Positions 44,636 to 54,819 are shown, numbered from the stretch's first letter. The stretch: DNA of 64,000 bases from Arthrobacter stackebrandtii (GCF_017876675.1 NZ_JAGIOI010000001.1:3596001-3660000), one strand, 5' to 3'. Notes: generated by a model from the letters alone, not told the origin. Numbers and translations are program-made.

Positions 44636-44712
44636 GTGTTAGTAAGTATGTTCTATATGCTTGGTATTGTTGAGTGAACAGCACGATCCACACCCTTCAG
44701 GAGCAATAAGCA

Positions 44713-45345
44713 ATGATCAGTTTTGTTCGCGGCCCCGTGGCTGCGCTGACCCTCGCCCAGGCCGTCATTGACGTCAACGGGGTGGGCATGCTGGTCCATG
44801 CAACGCCCAAAACGCTCGGAGAGCTGCGGCTGGGGGAGGAGGCCACCCTCACCACCGCCATGATCGTGCGTGAGGACTCCATGACGCTCTACGGGTTTGC
44901 CGGCGAGGATGAGCGCGAGGTCTTCGACACGCTGCTCAGCGTCAGCGGCATCGGCCCCCGCCTGGCCCTGGCCATCCTGTCCGTCCTTGAACCGGAGAGC
45001 ATCCGGCTCGGCGTGGCCAATGCCGAGCCCAAGGCGTTCACCAAGGTTCCCGGCGTGGGGCCCAAGGTCGCCGGCCGGATCGTCCTGGAACTGAAGGGCA
45101 AGCTCAAGCCCACGGGAGCCGCCGTCGCACCGGCCGCGGCGGCGCCCGCCATGGAATGGAAGGACCAGGTGGTGGCGGCCATGACGAGCCTCGGCTGGAA
45201 CGAGCGGGATGCGCTCAAGGCCATCGACGCCACGGTCGCGGCCGAGCCTGAATTGGCCGACGGCGGCAACGTCCCCGCCGTGCTGCGGGCCACGCTGCGC
45301 TGGCTCGGCCAGGACACCAGCCGCAACAGGGCCGGTGGGCGGTAG
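44713..45345 (+). CDS. ruvA: Holliday junction branch migration protein RuvA
   Basis: A 210-aa DNA-binding subunit. OB-fold N-terminal domain ([12 protein letters not shown]), two helix-hairpin-helix motifs ([16 protein letters not shown] near residue 75 and [23 protein letters not shown] near 110), an Ala/Pro linker, and the RuvB-binding C-terminal domain ([19 protein letters not shown]). AGGAG lies upstream of the ATG. It follows ruvC by 77 nt of AT-rich DNA that may hold its own promoter, and is 2 nt from ruvB. Confidence 0.96.
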   Translation: MISFVRGPVAALTLAQAVIDVNGVGMLVHATPKTLGELRLGEEATLTTAMIVREDSMTLYGFAGEDEREVFDTLLSVSGIGPRLALAILSVLEPESIRLGVANAEPKAFTKVPGVGPKVAGRIVLELKGKLKPTGAAVAPAAAAPAMEWKDQVVAAMTSLGWNERDALKAIDATVAAEPELADGGNVPAVLRATLRWLGQDTSRNRAGGR

Positions 45346-45347
45346 CC

Positions 45348-46487
45348 ATGGCAGGCACTGACGACGCAGCGCCCCTGCTCCCAGGGCAGATCAACTTGGC
45401 CGGTTCCGGCAGCGGCCACGGCGGAAGCGCCGCCGGCCGGGGTGCCGGGGAACTGGCAGCCCCGATTGCCGAACCCGAGGAACGGGAACTGGAAGCGGCG
45501 CTGCGCCCCAAGAACCTTGACGACTTCGTGGGCCAGGAGCGCGTGCGCAAGCAGCTGTCGCTGGTCCTTGCGGCATCGAAAATCCGCGGACGCAGCGCCG
45601 ACCACGTGCTCATGTCCGGCCCGCCCGGGCTGGGCAAAACCACCCTGGCCATGATTGTTGCCGCCGAGATGAACGCGCCGCTGCGCATCAGCTCGGGCCC
45701 GGCCATCCAGCACGCCGGAGACCTTGCCGCCATCCTCTCCTCGCTGACGGAGGGGGAGGTGCTCTTCCTGGACGAGATTCACCGCATGTCCCGCCCCGCC
45801 GAAGAGATGCTGTACATGGCCATGGAGGATTTCCGGGTCGACATCATCGTCGGCAAGGGTGCCGGCGCCACCGCCATCCCGCTGGAGTTGCCGTCCTTCA
45901 CCCTGGTGGGCGCCACCACGCGTGCCGGCCTGCTGCCTGGCCCCCTGCGCGACCGCTTTGGCTTCACAGGCCACCTGGAGTTCTACTCGGTTGGGGAGCT
46001 GGAGCTTGTGCTGCGCCGCTCCGCCGGCATGCTCGACCTAAAACTGACCAGCGCCGGCTTTTCCGAGATCGCCGGCCGGTCACGCGGCACGCCCCGCATC
46101 GCCAACCGGCTGCTGCGCCGTGTTCGCGACTGGGCGCTGGTCCACGGCGTGGAGACCATCGACGCCCGCACCGCCTCGGCTGCCCTGGACATGTACGAGG
46201 TTGACGTCCGCGGACTGGACAGGCTCGACCGCTCGGTGCTGGAGGCCCTTGTCAACAAGTTCAACGGCGGGCCTGTGGGCCTGTCCACCCTTGCCATAGC
46301 GGTGGGGGAGGAGACCGAAACGGTGGAGACCGTGGCCGAGCCCTTCCTGGTCCGTGAGGGCCTGCTGGGCCGCACCCCGCGCGGGCGCATCGCACTCCCC
46401 GCGGCCTGGGAGCACCTGGGCCTGAAGATGCCCGGCAACGCGGTGGCCGCCGCCATGCTGCCCTTCGACGACGAGTTGGATCCCTAG
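45348..46487 (+). CDS. ruvB: Holliday junction branch migration ATPase RuvB
   Basis: A 379-aa AAA+ motor. Walker A is [13 protein letters not shown] near residue 88, Walker B is LFLDEIHRM near 140, with sensor/arginine-finger region [18 protein letters not shown] near 190. The winged-helix domain ends with [15 protein letters not shown]. An Ala/Gly-rich N-terminal extension of about 40 residues precedes the conserved [15 protein letters not shown]. Confidence 0.97.
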   Translation: MAGTDDAAPLLPGQINLAGSGSGHGGSAAGRGAGELAAPIAEPEERELEAALRPKNLDDFVGQERVRKQLSLVLAASKIRGRSADHVLMSGPPGLGKTTLAMIVAAEMNAPLRISSGPAIQHAGDLAAILSSLTEGEVLFLDEIHRMSRPAEEMLYMAMEDFRVDIIVGKGAGATAIPLELPSFTLVGATTRAGLLPGPLRDRFGFTGHLEFYSVGELELVLRRSAGMLDLKLTSAGFSEIAGRSRGTPRIANRLLRRVRDWALVHGVETIDARTASAALDMYEVDVRGLDRLDRSVLEALVNKFNGGPVGLSTLAIAVGEETETVETVAEPFLVREGLLGRTPRGRIALPAAWEHLGLKMPGNAVAAAMLPFDDELDP

Positions 46488-46664
46488 CGTTCCCTGTTGC
46501 GGGCCGGTCCGATGGCGGGCCGACCCGTTGGGTACGGGCGTCATTTTGGCGCTTCTGCGGGAACTTTCATGTTGCGCCCAGCTTTACCCACTACACTGGT
46601 ATGACGTCCGGCACGTTTTACGGCGCCGGCCGCCACCACTTACTTAACGAATGGAACTCCAGCT

Positions 46665-47108
46665 GTGTCTTTCAGCAGTATTTTGGCCGAAACAACCGCC
46701 GCGCCCGCACCCGGCCTCTTGAGCCCCATGAACCTGCTGCTGTTCGCCATGTTCGGGCTGCTCATCTTCATGATGCTCCGCAAGCAGAAGAAGGCCAAGG
46801 CGGCACAGCAGGAACAGCGTTCCAAGCTGGCTCCCGGCGTTGACATGATGACCAACTTTGGCCTCTTCGGCAAGGTCATCTCCATCGACGACGAAGAGAA
46901 CAAGATTGTTCTGGAAATCTCTCCCGGCGTCACAGCCACGGTGCACCGCCAGACGGTTGCGAAGATCATCGAGCCGGCCGAGGCTGAGGCGGTTGTCCCC
47001 GACGACGCCTCATCCCTGACCATTGGGCTGGAGAAGAAGGCACCCGAGGCGGAATCCGTTGAGGAGTCCCTGGAACGCCTGAACAACGAAAACAACAAAG
47101 ACAACTAG
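46665..47108 (+). CDS. yajC: Preprotein translocase subunit YajC
   Basis: A 147-aa accessory protein of the Sec translocon. A single membrane helix (about 22-39, NLLLFAMFGLLIFMMLRKQKK) is followed by the conserved GVDMMTNFGLFGKVISIDDEENKIVLEISPG and an acidic tail typical of actinobacterial members. GTG start at 46665. TACACT at 46592-46597 is the best -10 in the 177-nt gap after ruvB. With secD and secF it forms the SecDF-YajC set. Confidence 0.93.
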   Translation: MSFSSILAETTAAPAPGLLSPMNLLLFAMFGLLIFMMLRKQKKAKAAQQEQRSKLAPGVDMMTNFGLFGKVISIDDEENKIVLEISPGVTATVHRQTVAKIIEPAEAEAVVPDDASSLTIGLEKKAPEAESVEESLERLNNENNKDN

Positions 47109-47125
47109 CCTTATCCGGGTTGGCA

Positions 47126-47160
47126 GCTGCTGTGCCCCGCGCAAGCGCCGGCACAGCAGC
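47126..47160 (+). terminator. Hairpin between yajC and secD
   Basis: An 11-bp perfect stem (47126-47136 with 47150-47160) in the 94-nt gap. There is no T-tract, so partial termination or mRNA processing is as likely as a full stop. Confidence 0.5.
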
Positions 47161-47202
47161 CTTGCCATGTTCACAACCCGTGATCAATAGAAGGATCCCT
47201 TG

Positions 47203-48978
47203 ATGGTACGAACTGGTCCGACGTCGGCAGCCCGCAGAACCTTGCTGTGGCTCGCGGCGATCATCATTGCATGCACCCTGGCAGTAGGCGGCGGTGTCCT
47301 TGCCGGCGCCATTTCCTGGGCGCCAAAGCTTGGCCTCGACCTTGAGGGCGGCACCCAGATGATTCTGCAGCCCAAGGTGGAGGGCTCCGGAGCCGTCACC
47401 CAGGAGCAGCTGGACCAGGCCGTCGCCATCATCCGCCAGCGCGTGGACGGCTCCGGTGTGTCTGAAGCCCAGATCTCCACCGAGGGCGGCAAGAACGTTG
47501 TTGTGAGCATGCCCGGCAAGCCCACGGACGAAGAGCGCAACCTCATCAAGGCCTCGGCCAACATGAACTTCCGCCCCGTCATTGCCGCCAGCCAGGGCCC
47601 CTCGGGTGCCGTGCCTGAAGCCGAGCGCACGCCCGAGGACAAGCTGCCCGTCCCCACGGCCAAGCCCGTGAACGCCAGCGACCCCAACTGGGTGGATGCC
47701 GCGGTCATGAAGGAATATGAGGCCACCAGCTGCATCGCGCCGCTGACCGAGCGGCCCACCACCTCGGACGCCGACAAGCCGCTCGTCAGCTGTGAACCTG
47801 ACTCCGGCATCAAGTACATCCTCGGCCCGGTGGAAATCCCCGGCAAGTGGATCAAGGACGCCTCCTACGGCCTGCAGCAGGGTGCCCAGGGGGCCACCAC
47901 AAACCAGTGGTCTGTCAACCTGACCCTGGAGAAGCCGGATGGCGCCCAGGCTTTCAAGGAAGTCACCCAGCGCCTGAATGGCAAGTACCTGGTGAACCCG
48001 AACGACCCCCAGGCCCGCTTCGCGATCGTGCTGGATGACAGCGTCATCTCGGCACCGGCCTCCATGGCTGTCATCACCGACGGCCAGTCCTCCATCACCG
48101 GCAACTTCACCGAAGCCAGTGCCAAGGCCCTGTCGGACCAGCTGAAGTTCGGCTCACTGCCCATCAGCTTTGACATCCAGAGCGAAACCCAGATTTCTGC
48201 AACGCTGGGCCTGCAGCAGCTTGAAATGGGCATCCTCGCCGGCCTGATCGGCCTGGGACTGGTGGTCATTTACTCGTTGTTCCAGTACCGTGCGCTCGGT
48301 TTTGTCACCATCATCTCCCTCGTCATCGCCGGCGTCCTGACCTACCTGGCCATCGTGCTGCTCGGCTGGGCGGAGAACTACCGCCTGTCCCTCGCCGGCG
48401 TGGCAGGCATCATTGTGGCCATCGGCCAGACCGCGGACTCGTTCATCGTCTACTTCGAACGAGTCAGGGATGAGCTGCGCGACGGCCGCGGCCTGGTGGC
48501 CGCCGTCGACAACGGCTGGGCCCGCGCCAAGCGCACCATCCTGGCCTCCAAGGCCGTGAACATCCTGGCCTCGGTGGTCCTGTACTTCGTGTCCGTGGGC
48601 AGCGTCAAGGGCTTCGCGTTTACGCTGGGCCTGACCGCCGTGGCCGACCTCATCGTGGTCTTCATGTTCACGCACCCCACACTGATGCTGCTGGCCCGCA
48701 CCAAGTTCTTCGGCGAGGGCCACCACTTCTCCGGCCTGGACCCCAAGCAGTTGGGCGCCGTCCCGCTGTACCGCGGTGCCGGACGCTTCCGCACCCCGGC
48801 GGAGTCCCTGGAGGTTGCCAAGGGCAAGAATGCGCGTGCAGCGGGCGAGGCGGAGCGCCGCCAGACCATCGCCGAGCGCCGCCTGGCCGCCAAGGAAAAG
48901 GAAATGGCGGGCACCGGCGGGCGAAGCAATGGTGCGTCCACATCCGGCTCCAGTGACGACTCCAAGGAGAACAACTAA
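47203..48978 (+). CDS. secD: Protein translocase subunit SecD
   Basis: A 591-aa membrane protein that uses the proton gradient to pull secreted proteins across the membrane. N-terminal helix (about 13-36), then LGLDLEGGTQMIL near residue 46 (the conserved D1 motif), a large extracytoplasmic domain with an actinobacterial insertion (about 130-230), and five C-terminal helices including AGIIVAIGQTADSFIVYFERVRDE near 400. It ends in a long basic/Ala-rich tail. ATG 47203 lies 7 nt after AAGGA. The stop overlaps secF (TAATG). Confidence 0.95.
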   Translation: MVRTGPTSAARRTLLWLAAIIIACTLAVGGGVLAGAISWAPKLGLDLEGGTQMILQPKVEGSGAVTQEQLDQAVAIIRQRVDGSGVSEAQISTEGGKNVVVSMPGKPTDEERNLIKASANMNFRPVIAASQGPSGAVPEAERTPEDKLPVPTAKPVNASDPNWVDAAVMKEYEATSCIAPLTERPTTSDADKPLVSCEPDSGIKYILGPVEIPGKWIKDASYGLQQGAQGATTNQWSVNLTLEKPDGAQAFKEVTQRLNGKYLVNPNDPQARFAIVLDDSVISAPASMAVITDGQSSITGNFTEASAKALSDQLKFGSLPISFDIQSETQISATLGLQQLEMGILAGLIGLGLVVIYSLFQYRALGFVTIISLVIAGVLTYLAIVLLGWAENYRLSLAGVAGIIVAIGQTADSFIVYFERVRDELRDGRGLVAAVDNGWARAKRTILASKAVNILASVVLYFVSVGSVKGFAFTLGLTAVADLIVVFMFTHPTLMLLARTKFFGEGHHFSGLDPKQLGAVPLYRGAGRFRTPAESLEVAKGKNARAAGEAERRQTIAERRLAAKEKEMAGTGGRSNGASTSGSSDDSKENN

Positions 48979-49982
48979 TGAAGAGTTTCGCCACATTCGG
49001 CAACGAGCTGTACACCGGTGAACGGTCCTACGAATTCATCGGCAAGCGCAAGATCTGGTTCTCCATCACCGGCGTCCTCGTGGTCCTGTCCATCCTGATC
49101 CCCATCCTGGGCGGCGGCTTCAACTTCGGCATCGAGTTCCGCGGCGGTTCGCAGTTCACCGTCTCCGCCGTCACCCACACGGATGTCACAATCGGTGAAA
49201 AGGCCGTGGCCGAGGCCATCCCCGGCACCGCCGCCGTCGTCACCAACATAGCCGCCGACACCATGCAGGTCCAGACGGACAAGCTCACCGACGACCAGAC
49301 GATCGCCGTCAAGGACGCACTGAAGACCGCCTATGGCGTGTCCGAGGATGAGATCACCTCAACGTTTGTCGGCCCCACCTGGGGACAGGATGTTTCGCGA
49401 CAGGCCGTCATCGGCTTCTTCGTGTTCGTGCTCCTGGCCACCGTGCTCATGGCCCTGTACTTCAGGACCTGGCGCATGTCCATTGCCGCCATTGTGGGCC
49501 TGCTCGTCGTCATGGTCGTGACGGCGGGCGTCTACGCGGCGTCGGGCTTCGAGGTGACGCCGTCGGCCATCATTGGCTTCCTGACCATCCTGAGTTATTC
49601 GCTATACGACACCGTGGTGGTCTTCGACAAAATCAGGGAAAACACGGCAGACATCGACAAGTCGGTGCGCCGGACCTTCGCCGAGGAAGTCAACCTGGCC
49701 GTCAACCAGACGCTGGTCCGCTCCATCAACACCATGATGGTGGCCGTGCTGCCGGTGGGCTCCATCCTGTTCATCGGTGCCCTGCTCCTTGGCGCGGGAA
49801 CCCTGCGCGACCTTTCCCTCGCCCTGTTCATCGGCATCATCGTGAGCACCTTCTCCACGATCTTCGTCGCCGCGCCGCTGTACTCCCTGCTACGCGAACA
49901 CGAGCCCGACCTGGTGAAGCAGGCCAAGAAGGTCCAGCAGCGCCGTGCAGTCGAAGCGCCTGAAACGGTCGACGCCGGATAG
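48978..49982 (+). CDS. secF: Protein translocase subunit SecF
   Basis: A 334-aa partner of SecD. N-terminal helix after FIGKRKIWFSITGVLV, the conserved FNFGIEFRGGSQFTV near residue 50, and five C-terminal helices with LTILSYSLYDTVVVFDKIRENT near 206 and RSINTMMVAVLPVGSILFIGAL. Translationally coupled to secD. The terminator at 50035-50078 follows. In Streptomyces an apt gene stands between secF and rel; none is present here. Confidence 0.95.
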   Translation: MKSFATFGNELYTGERSYEFIGKRKIWFSITGVLVVLSILIPILGGGFNFGIEFRGGSQFTVSAVTHTDVTIGEKAVAEAIPGTAAVVTNIAADTMQVQTDKLTDDQTIAVKDALKTAYGVSEDEITSTFVGPTWGQDVSRQAVIGFFVFVLLATVLMALYFRTWRMSIAAIVGLLVVMVVTAGVYAASGFEVTPSAIIGFLTILSYSLYDTVVVFDKIRENTADIDKSVRRTFAEEVNLAVNQTLVRSINTMMVAVLPVGSILFIGALLLGAGTLRDLSLALFIGIIVSTFSTIFVAAPLYSLLREHEPDLVKQAKKVQQRRAVEAPETVDAG

Positions 49983-50034
49983 CGGCTTCGCATTTCGGCC
50001 CGCCTGAGTGCGGGCGCAGCATGGCTGCGGGAAG

Positions 50035-50078
50035 AAAGCCGGGGTTGGATGCCAGTCATCCTGCCCCGGCTTTGTTTT
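50035..50078 (+). terminator. Rho-independent terminator after secF
   Basis: A 10-bp perfect GC-rich stem (50035-50044 with 50064-50073), 19-nt loop, then GTTTT. Confidence 0.8.
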
Positions 50079-50168
50079 GGTCAACATTCACGGCAATCGC
50101 ACCTTAGACTGGGGTAATGCCCCGCAGCGGGGGCGCATGGTGAGCAAGTGCGTGAGGGAGGTAATGCG

Positions 50169-52511
50169 TTGAACGATGAATCGCCCTCGCATGAAGTCAT
50201 GGCCGGCCAGGCCGGAACAACGGAAGCCGGTGCCACCCCCGTGCGCCCGGCGGAGCCGCGGCCCACATTCCCGGGCAGGCGCGAACGGACACGGTCACGG
50301 CTGGCCCGGCTGACAGGCTGGTCCACGGAAAGCTACTCGCCGATCCTGGAACCGCTGCTGCGCATTGTGCGGGCCCGGAACCCCAAGGAAGACTTCGAGC
50401 TGATCCAGCGCGCCTTCACGGTGGCGGAAAAATACCACGAGGGCCAAAAGCGCAAGAGCGGCGACCCCTACATCACCCATCCCGTGGCCGTTGCCACCAT
50501 CCTCGCCGAGATGGGCATGACCGGCAGCACCCTTGCCGCGGCCCTGCTGCATGACACCGTGGAGGACACCCCCTACACACTGGCCGAGCTGGAACGGGAC
50601 TTCGGCAGCGAAATCGCCATGCTCGTGGACGGTGTGACCAAGCTGGACAAGGTTGAGTTCGGTGCCGCCGCGCAGGCCGAGACCGTGCGAAAGATGGTCA
50701 TCGCCATGGCCAAGGACATCCGGGTGCTCGTCATCAAGCTTGCCGACCGGCTCCACAACGCCCGCACCTGGCGCTTTGTTTCCGCCTCTTCCTCAGGCAA
50801 AAAAGCCCGGGAAACCCTCGACATCTTCGCCCCGCTGGCCCACCGCCTCGGCATGAACGCCATGAAGTGGGAGCTGGAGGAACTCTCCTTCGCCGCCCTG
50901 TACCCCAAGGTGTACGAGGAAATCGTGCGCATGGTGCAGGACCGCTCCCCGGAGCGCGAGAAGCAGCTGAGCATCATCCGCCGCGAAATCGTCGAGATGC
51001 TCCGGGTGTCCAAGCTCAAGGCTGATGTCACCGGCCGGCCCAAGCACTACTACTCCATCTACCAAAAGATGGTGGTGCGCAACAAGGACTTTGACGACAT
51101 CAACGACCTCATCGGCGTCCGCGTCATCGTCGACACCGTGGGCGACTGTTACGCGGCGCTGGGCCAGATCTACGCCCTGTGGAGCCCGCTCGTGGGCCGT
51201 TTCAAGGACTACATTGCGCTGCCCAAGTTCAACATGTACCAGTCGCTGCACACCACGGTGGTGGGCCCGGGCGGAAAACTGGTGGAGATCCAGATTCGCA
51301 CCCTGGAAATGCACCAGCGCGCCGAATACGGCGTCGCCGCCCACTGGAAGTACAAGAGCGGCAACAAGGCGCCGGTCAGTGTCCAGGAGGACATGAACTG
51401 GCTGCGGACCCTGGTCGACTGGCAGCAGGAAACTTCCGACCCCAACGAGTTCCTGGAGTCGCTGCGCTATGAGATGAACTCCAAGGAGGTGTACGTCTAC
51501 ACCCCCATGGGTCGGGTCATCGCCCTCCCCGAGGGCTCAACTCCCGTGGACTTCGCCTACTCGGTGCACACCGAGGTGGGCAACCGGACCATCGGCGCCC
51601 GGGTCAACGGCAAGCTCGTTCCGCTCAACAGCGAGCTGGCCCACGGCGACACCGTGGAGATCTTCACCAACAAGGCCGAGGGTGCCGGGCCCAGCCAGGA
51701 CTGGCAAAACTTTGTCAAGAGCGCCCGGGCACGGAACAAGATCCGCCAGTGGTTCACCAAGGAACGCCGCGACGAGTCCATTGAAAAGGGCAAGGAGCTG
51801 CTGACCAAGGCCATGCGCAAGCAGAACCTGCCGCTGCAGAAGATGATGACCCACGAGGCTCTGCTTTCCGTCACGGAGCACTTCCACTACGTGGACATCG
51901 CCGGTCTCTATGCCGCAGTGGGAGACGGCCACACTTCCGCACAGTCCGTCGTGGAGCGTCTGCGGGACATCCTGGGCCCGCACGATGACATCGAGGACGC
52001 TCCGGCCCCCATCGACACCCACGTCTCCAACACACGCCCGCGGGTCTCCGACTCCGGCGTCATTGTCCACGGCGTCGGCGACGTCCTGGTCAAGCTGGCC
52101 CGCTGCTGCACGCCCGTGCCGCCGGATCCCATTGGCGGCTTCGTCACGAAGGGCTCGGGCATCTCCGTCCACCGCCAGGACTGCCCCAACCTCATGCACC
52201 TGAAGAGTGAGCCCGGCCGGCTGGTCGACGTTGACTGGGCGCCCACCCAGTCGGGCGTGTTCCTGGTGGAGATCCAGGTGGAGGCGCTGGACCGCAAGAA
52301 CCTGCTCTCCGACGTCACCCGCGTGCTCTCCGAAAGCCACGTGAACATCCTGGCCGCCAGCGTCCACACCTCCCGCGACAGGGTGGCGGTGTCAAAGTTC
52401 GCCTTTGAAATGGGCGATCCCAAGTACCTGGACCACGTGTTGAACTCCGTGCGCAGGATCGACGGCGTTTTCGACGTGTACCGATCCACCGGGAGCCACC
52501 GCCGCGCCTAG
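50169..52511 (+). CDS. rel: Bifunctional (p)ppGpp synthetase/hydrolase Rel
   Basis: A 780-aa long RelA/SpoT homologue controlling the stringent response. N-terminal HD hydrolase domain (YHEGQKRKSGDPYITHPVAVA near residue 90 and LLHDTVEDTPYT near 126, so hydrolase-active type), synthetase domain with DDINDLIGVRVIVDT near 310 and KFNMYQSLHTTVVGPGG near 353, TGS domain (VYVYTPMGRVIALPEGSTPVDFAY near 442), a CC motif (VKLARCCTPVPPDPIGGFVT near 640), and a C-terminal ACT domain. I chose TTG 50169, with GGGAGG 7 nt upstream; GTG 50148 is possible. TAGACT at 50105 may be the -10. Confidence 0.96.
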   Translation: MNDESPSHEVMAGQAGTTEAGATPVRPAEPRPTFPGRRERTRSRLARLTGWSTESYSPILEPLLRIVRARNPKEDFELIQRAFTVAEKYHEGQKRKSGDPYITHPVAVATILAEMGMTGSTLAAALLHDTVEDTPYTLAELERDFGSEIAMLVDGVTKLDKVEFGAAAQAETVRKMVIAMAKDIRVLVIKLADRLHNARTWRFVSASSSGKKARETLDIFAPLAHRLGMNAMKWELEELSFAALYPKVYEEIVRMVQDRSPEREKQLSIIRREIVEMLRVSKLKADVTGRPKHYYSIYQKMVVRNKDFDDINDLIGVRVIVDTVGDCYAALGQIYALWSPLVGRFKDYIALPKFNMYQSLHTTVVGPGGKLVEIQIRTLEMHQRAEYGVAAHWKYKSGNKAPVSVQEDMNWLRTLVDWQQETSDPNEFLESLRYEMNSKEVYVYTPMGRVIALPEGSTPVDFAYSVHTEVGNRTIGARVNGKLVPLNSELAHGDTVEIFTNKAEGAGPSQDWQNFVKSARARNKIRQWFTKERRDESIEKGKELLTKAMRKQNLPLQKMMTHEALLSVTEHFHYVDIAGLYAAVGDGHTSAQSVVERLRDILGPHDDIEDAPAPIDTHVSNTRPRVSDSGVIVHGVGDVLVKLARCCTPVPPDPIGGFVTKGSGISVHRQDCPNLMHLKSEPGRLVDVDWAPTQSGVFLVEIQVEALDRKNLLSDVTRVLSESHVNILAASVHTSRDRVAVSKFAFEMGDPKYLDHVLNSVRRIDGVFDVYRSTGSHRRA

Positions 52512-53086
52512 CGCAGCGGGCCGCCGTCGATCATTTCCTGCACCAGGGCCTGGCCACGGACCTTGCCCGGCACATGCGCTGCGGCGAGCAGTGCCATCCT
52601 GATCCGGGGCAGCGGGCAGTGCAGCGAGGGGGTGCGGGCCATGGCTTCCAGCACGGGCCGGGCCGCTGACGCCGGGGCGGAGCGAGCCACATCCAGCGCC
52701 GTGCGCAACGGGCTGGTGACAGGGACCCCGCCAATGGTGACCACGTCCTGCGGACCCAGCCGGACCTGGCGCAGCGTGCATCCGCTGAATGGAGGCAGGG
52801 CTGCGCTGCGCCCTCCGGGATTGACCAGCAGTGCCACGGTTTCGGGCGGGGGAGCACAGCCGTAGACCCAGGCCGCACTGAGCTGGCCCAGCGCCGCACG
52901 GGGCGCCAGGGCGGCCGGAACCTGGTTGAACAGCGCAGCAGCACGGTGCCCGGCGCTCTCTTCCCCCTGGGCAATGCGGAAGGCGTCGCCGGCCACCGGG
53001 GCCAGGACGCCGTCAATCTTCATGGCGTGCAGCTCCCCGAGGAGGAACTGACCGCCGGGGACCAGCAGGGCTGTCGAAGGGTTCAT
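52508..53086 (-). CDS. AbiEi-antitoxin-like protein, orphan
   Basis: A 192-aa protein. GQFLLGELHAMKIDGVLAPV, the middle VTIGGVPVTSPLRTALDVARSA near residue 128, and the C-terminal LAAAHVPGKVRGQALVQEM resemble the C-terminal part of type IV antitoxin AbiEi-family proteins often found singly in actinobacteria. No adjacent AbiEii nucleotidyltransferase toxin is visible. ATG 53086 sits directly after GGAGGG, too close for an ideal ribosome-binding site. Its stop codon and that of rel share CTAG at 52508-52511 on opposite strands. Confidence 0.5.
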   Translation of the reverse strand: MNPSTALLVPGGQFLLGELHAMKIDGVLAPVAGDAFRIAQGEESAGHRAAALFNQVPAALAPRAALGQLSAAWVYGCAPPPETVALLVNPGGRSAALPPFSGCTLRQVRLGPQDVVTIGGVPVTSPLRTALDVARSAPASAARPVLEAMARTPSLHCPLPRIRMALLAAAHVPGKVRGQALVQEMIDGGPLR

Positions 53087-53117
53087 CCCTCCACACTGCC
53101 CCGGCTGCGGGCAAAGC

Positions 53118-53165
53118 AAAAGGCCTCCGGACCGGATTGTGGAAAACCCGGCCCGGAGGCCTTTT
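53118..53165. terminator. Bidirectional terminator downstream of the DUF349 gene
   Basis: AAAAGGCCTCCGG (53118-53130) pairs perfectly with CCGGAGGCCTTTT (53153-53165), giving A-run and T-run at the two edges of the stem. It would stop leftward transcription from the DUF349 gene. Confidence 0.8.
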
Positions 53166-53228
53166 ACTTGCGTTAAACTCCTGCCCCTGCGCCCCCGGAA
53201 TGATGGGGGAAACCGCGGCGGGACGGTG

Positions 53229-54701
53229 TCAGGAGAAGTCGGCTGCAGCCTTCTGGACCTGTTCCAGCCACAGCTCGCGGGCGGCGAGTGCCTCGGTGGC
53301 CTTGGCCACCTTGCGGGCGTCGCCGGCCTTCTCGGCCTTCGCCAGGTCTTCGCGCAACCCGGCAATCGTGGCTTCGAGCTGGCTCAGGGCGCTGCTGGTG
53401 CGTGCCTTGGCCTCGGGGTCGCTGCGGCGCCAGTTGTCCTCGTCGGCGGCGCGCACGGCGTCCTCCACCTTGCGCAGGCCGGCCTCGACGCGCTGCATGT
53501 CGGCGCGCGGCACCTTGCCCGCTTCCTCCCAGCGGTCGCGGATGTTCTGCAGCGCCTTCTTTGCGGCGTTCAGGTCCGTCACCGGCAGGAGTGCCTGGGC
53601 CTCGGCGATCAAGGCCTCCTTGACCACCAGGTTGGCGCTAAACTCCTCGTCCAGGGCGCTGTTGGCGGCCTGGCGGGCGGCAAAGAACTTGTCCTGGGCT
53701 CCACGGAAACGGGCCCACAGTGCGTCGTCGTCCTTGCGGCTGGCCCGCGGGGAGCCCTTCCACTGGTCCATGAGGCGGCGGTATTCCCCGGCAGCCCAGC
53801 CCCATTCCGTGGAGCTGGCGAGCTCTTCCGCCTCGGCAATGAGCGCCTCCTTGGCGGACTTGGCGGCGGCGTTGTTGTTGTCCAGCTGCGAGAAATACGC
53901 GCGGCGGTGGCGGTCGAACACGGTGCGGGCGCTGCGGAACCGCTTCCACAGGCCTTCCTCCGTGGCACGGCCCAGCCTCATGCCCGACTTCTGGGCCTGC
54001 TTCCAGGACTCGAACAGCTCGTTCATGCGGGCGCTGCTGACCTTCCACTGGATCGTTGCGGGGTCGCCGGCCGCAATGGCCTCGGCCTCGGCAACAATTG
54101 CCTCGCGGGCGGCCAGCTCAACGGTCCGGGCGGCGTCGTGGGCGGCGCGCTCGGCGGCCGCCAGCTCCTTGATGCTCTGCTCCAGTGCGTCCACGCGGGC
54201 AAGTGCGGCATTGACGTCGCCCACGGAGGTGCGCTCGCCCAGCTGCTCGCGCAGGTGCGCCACGGTCTTGTTCATGTCCGTGGTGGGGGCCTTGGCCTCA
54301 ACACGCTGTTCCAGCAGTGCGAGCTGGGCGACGATGTCATCAAACTTGCGCACAAAGTAGCTCAGCGCCTCGTCCTTGCTGGCGCCCGGGTACTGGCCCA
54401 CCGGGAACTCTTCGCCGTCCAGGATCAGGAACACGTGCCCGTCTTCCTCGGCGCGGCCGAACTTGGCGGCTTCGGTGAGATCGACGGCGGGCACTGCCGG
54501 GGCGGACGTTGCCGGAACCGCGGCCGGGGCCGGGGACTTGGGCCGGGCCGCGAAGGCAGCCGGGGATGGTGAGGGGGCTGGAACCGCAGCCGGCGCCGGG
54601 ACGGGAGCTGCCGCCGTCGTGCCGTCAACAGGGGCATTCTCCGTTACGGGTTCTGCTGGTGTTGTGGCAGTTGTTTCGTCGGATTCTTGACTGTGTGTCA
54701 C
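53229..54701 (-). CDS. DUF349 domain protein (coiled-coil)
   Basis: A 490-aa protein. An Ala/Pro-rich low-complexity N-terminus (about 10-75) is followed by tandem DUF349 repeats, each with W-K and F-R-x-A patterns such as LFESWKQAQKSGMRLGRATEEGLWKRFRSARTVF near residue 225, MDQWKGSPRASRKDDDALWARFRGAQDKFF near 305, and IRDRWEEAGKVPRADMQRVEAGLRKVEDAV near 395. The protein is strongly helical. Its function is not well defined, although the position downstream of rel is conserved in actinobacteria. GTG start at 54701. Confidence 0.88.
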   Translation of the reverse strand: MTHSQESDETTATTPAEPVTENAPVDGTTAAAPVPAPAAVPAPSPSPAAFAARPKSPAPAAVPATSAPAVPAVDLTEAAKFGRAEEDGHVFLILDGEEFPVGQYPGASKDEALSYFVRKFDDIVAQLALLEQRVEAKAPTTDMNKTVAHLREQLGERTSVGDVNAALARVDALEQSIKELAAAERAAHDAARTVELAAREAIVAEAEAIAAGDPATIQWKVSSARMNELFESWKQAQKSGMRLGRATEEGLWKRFRSARTVFDRHRRAYFSQLDNNNAAAKSAKEALIAEAEELASSTEWGWAAGEYRRLMDQWKGSPRASRKDDDALWARFRGAQDKFFAARQAANSALDEEFSANLVVKEALIAEAQALLPVTDLNAAKKALQNIRDRWEEAGKVPRADMQRVEAGLRKVEDAVRAADEDNWRRSDPEAKARTSSALSQLEATIAGLREDLAKAEKAGDARKVAKATEALAARELWLEQVQKAAADFS

Positions 54702-54819
54702 CGCTAAAAGTCTTTCGCTGGATGGAAATTGGTGGGTGCTGCATCGGCCTGGCCGGGACCGCAGTGGTGCGTGCGCTGCTGCAGGCGGCTGCCCGCGGCG
54801 GTGCAGGCCGGGTGGAAAA

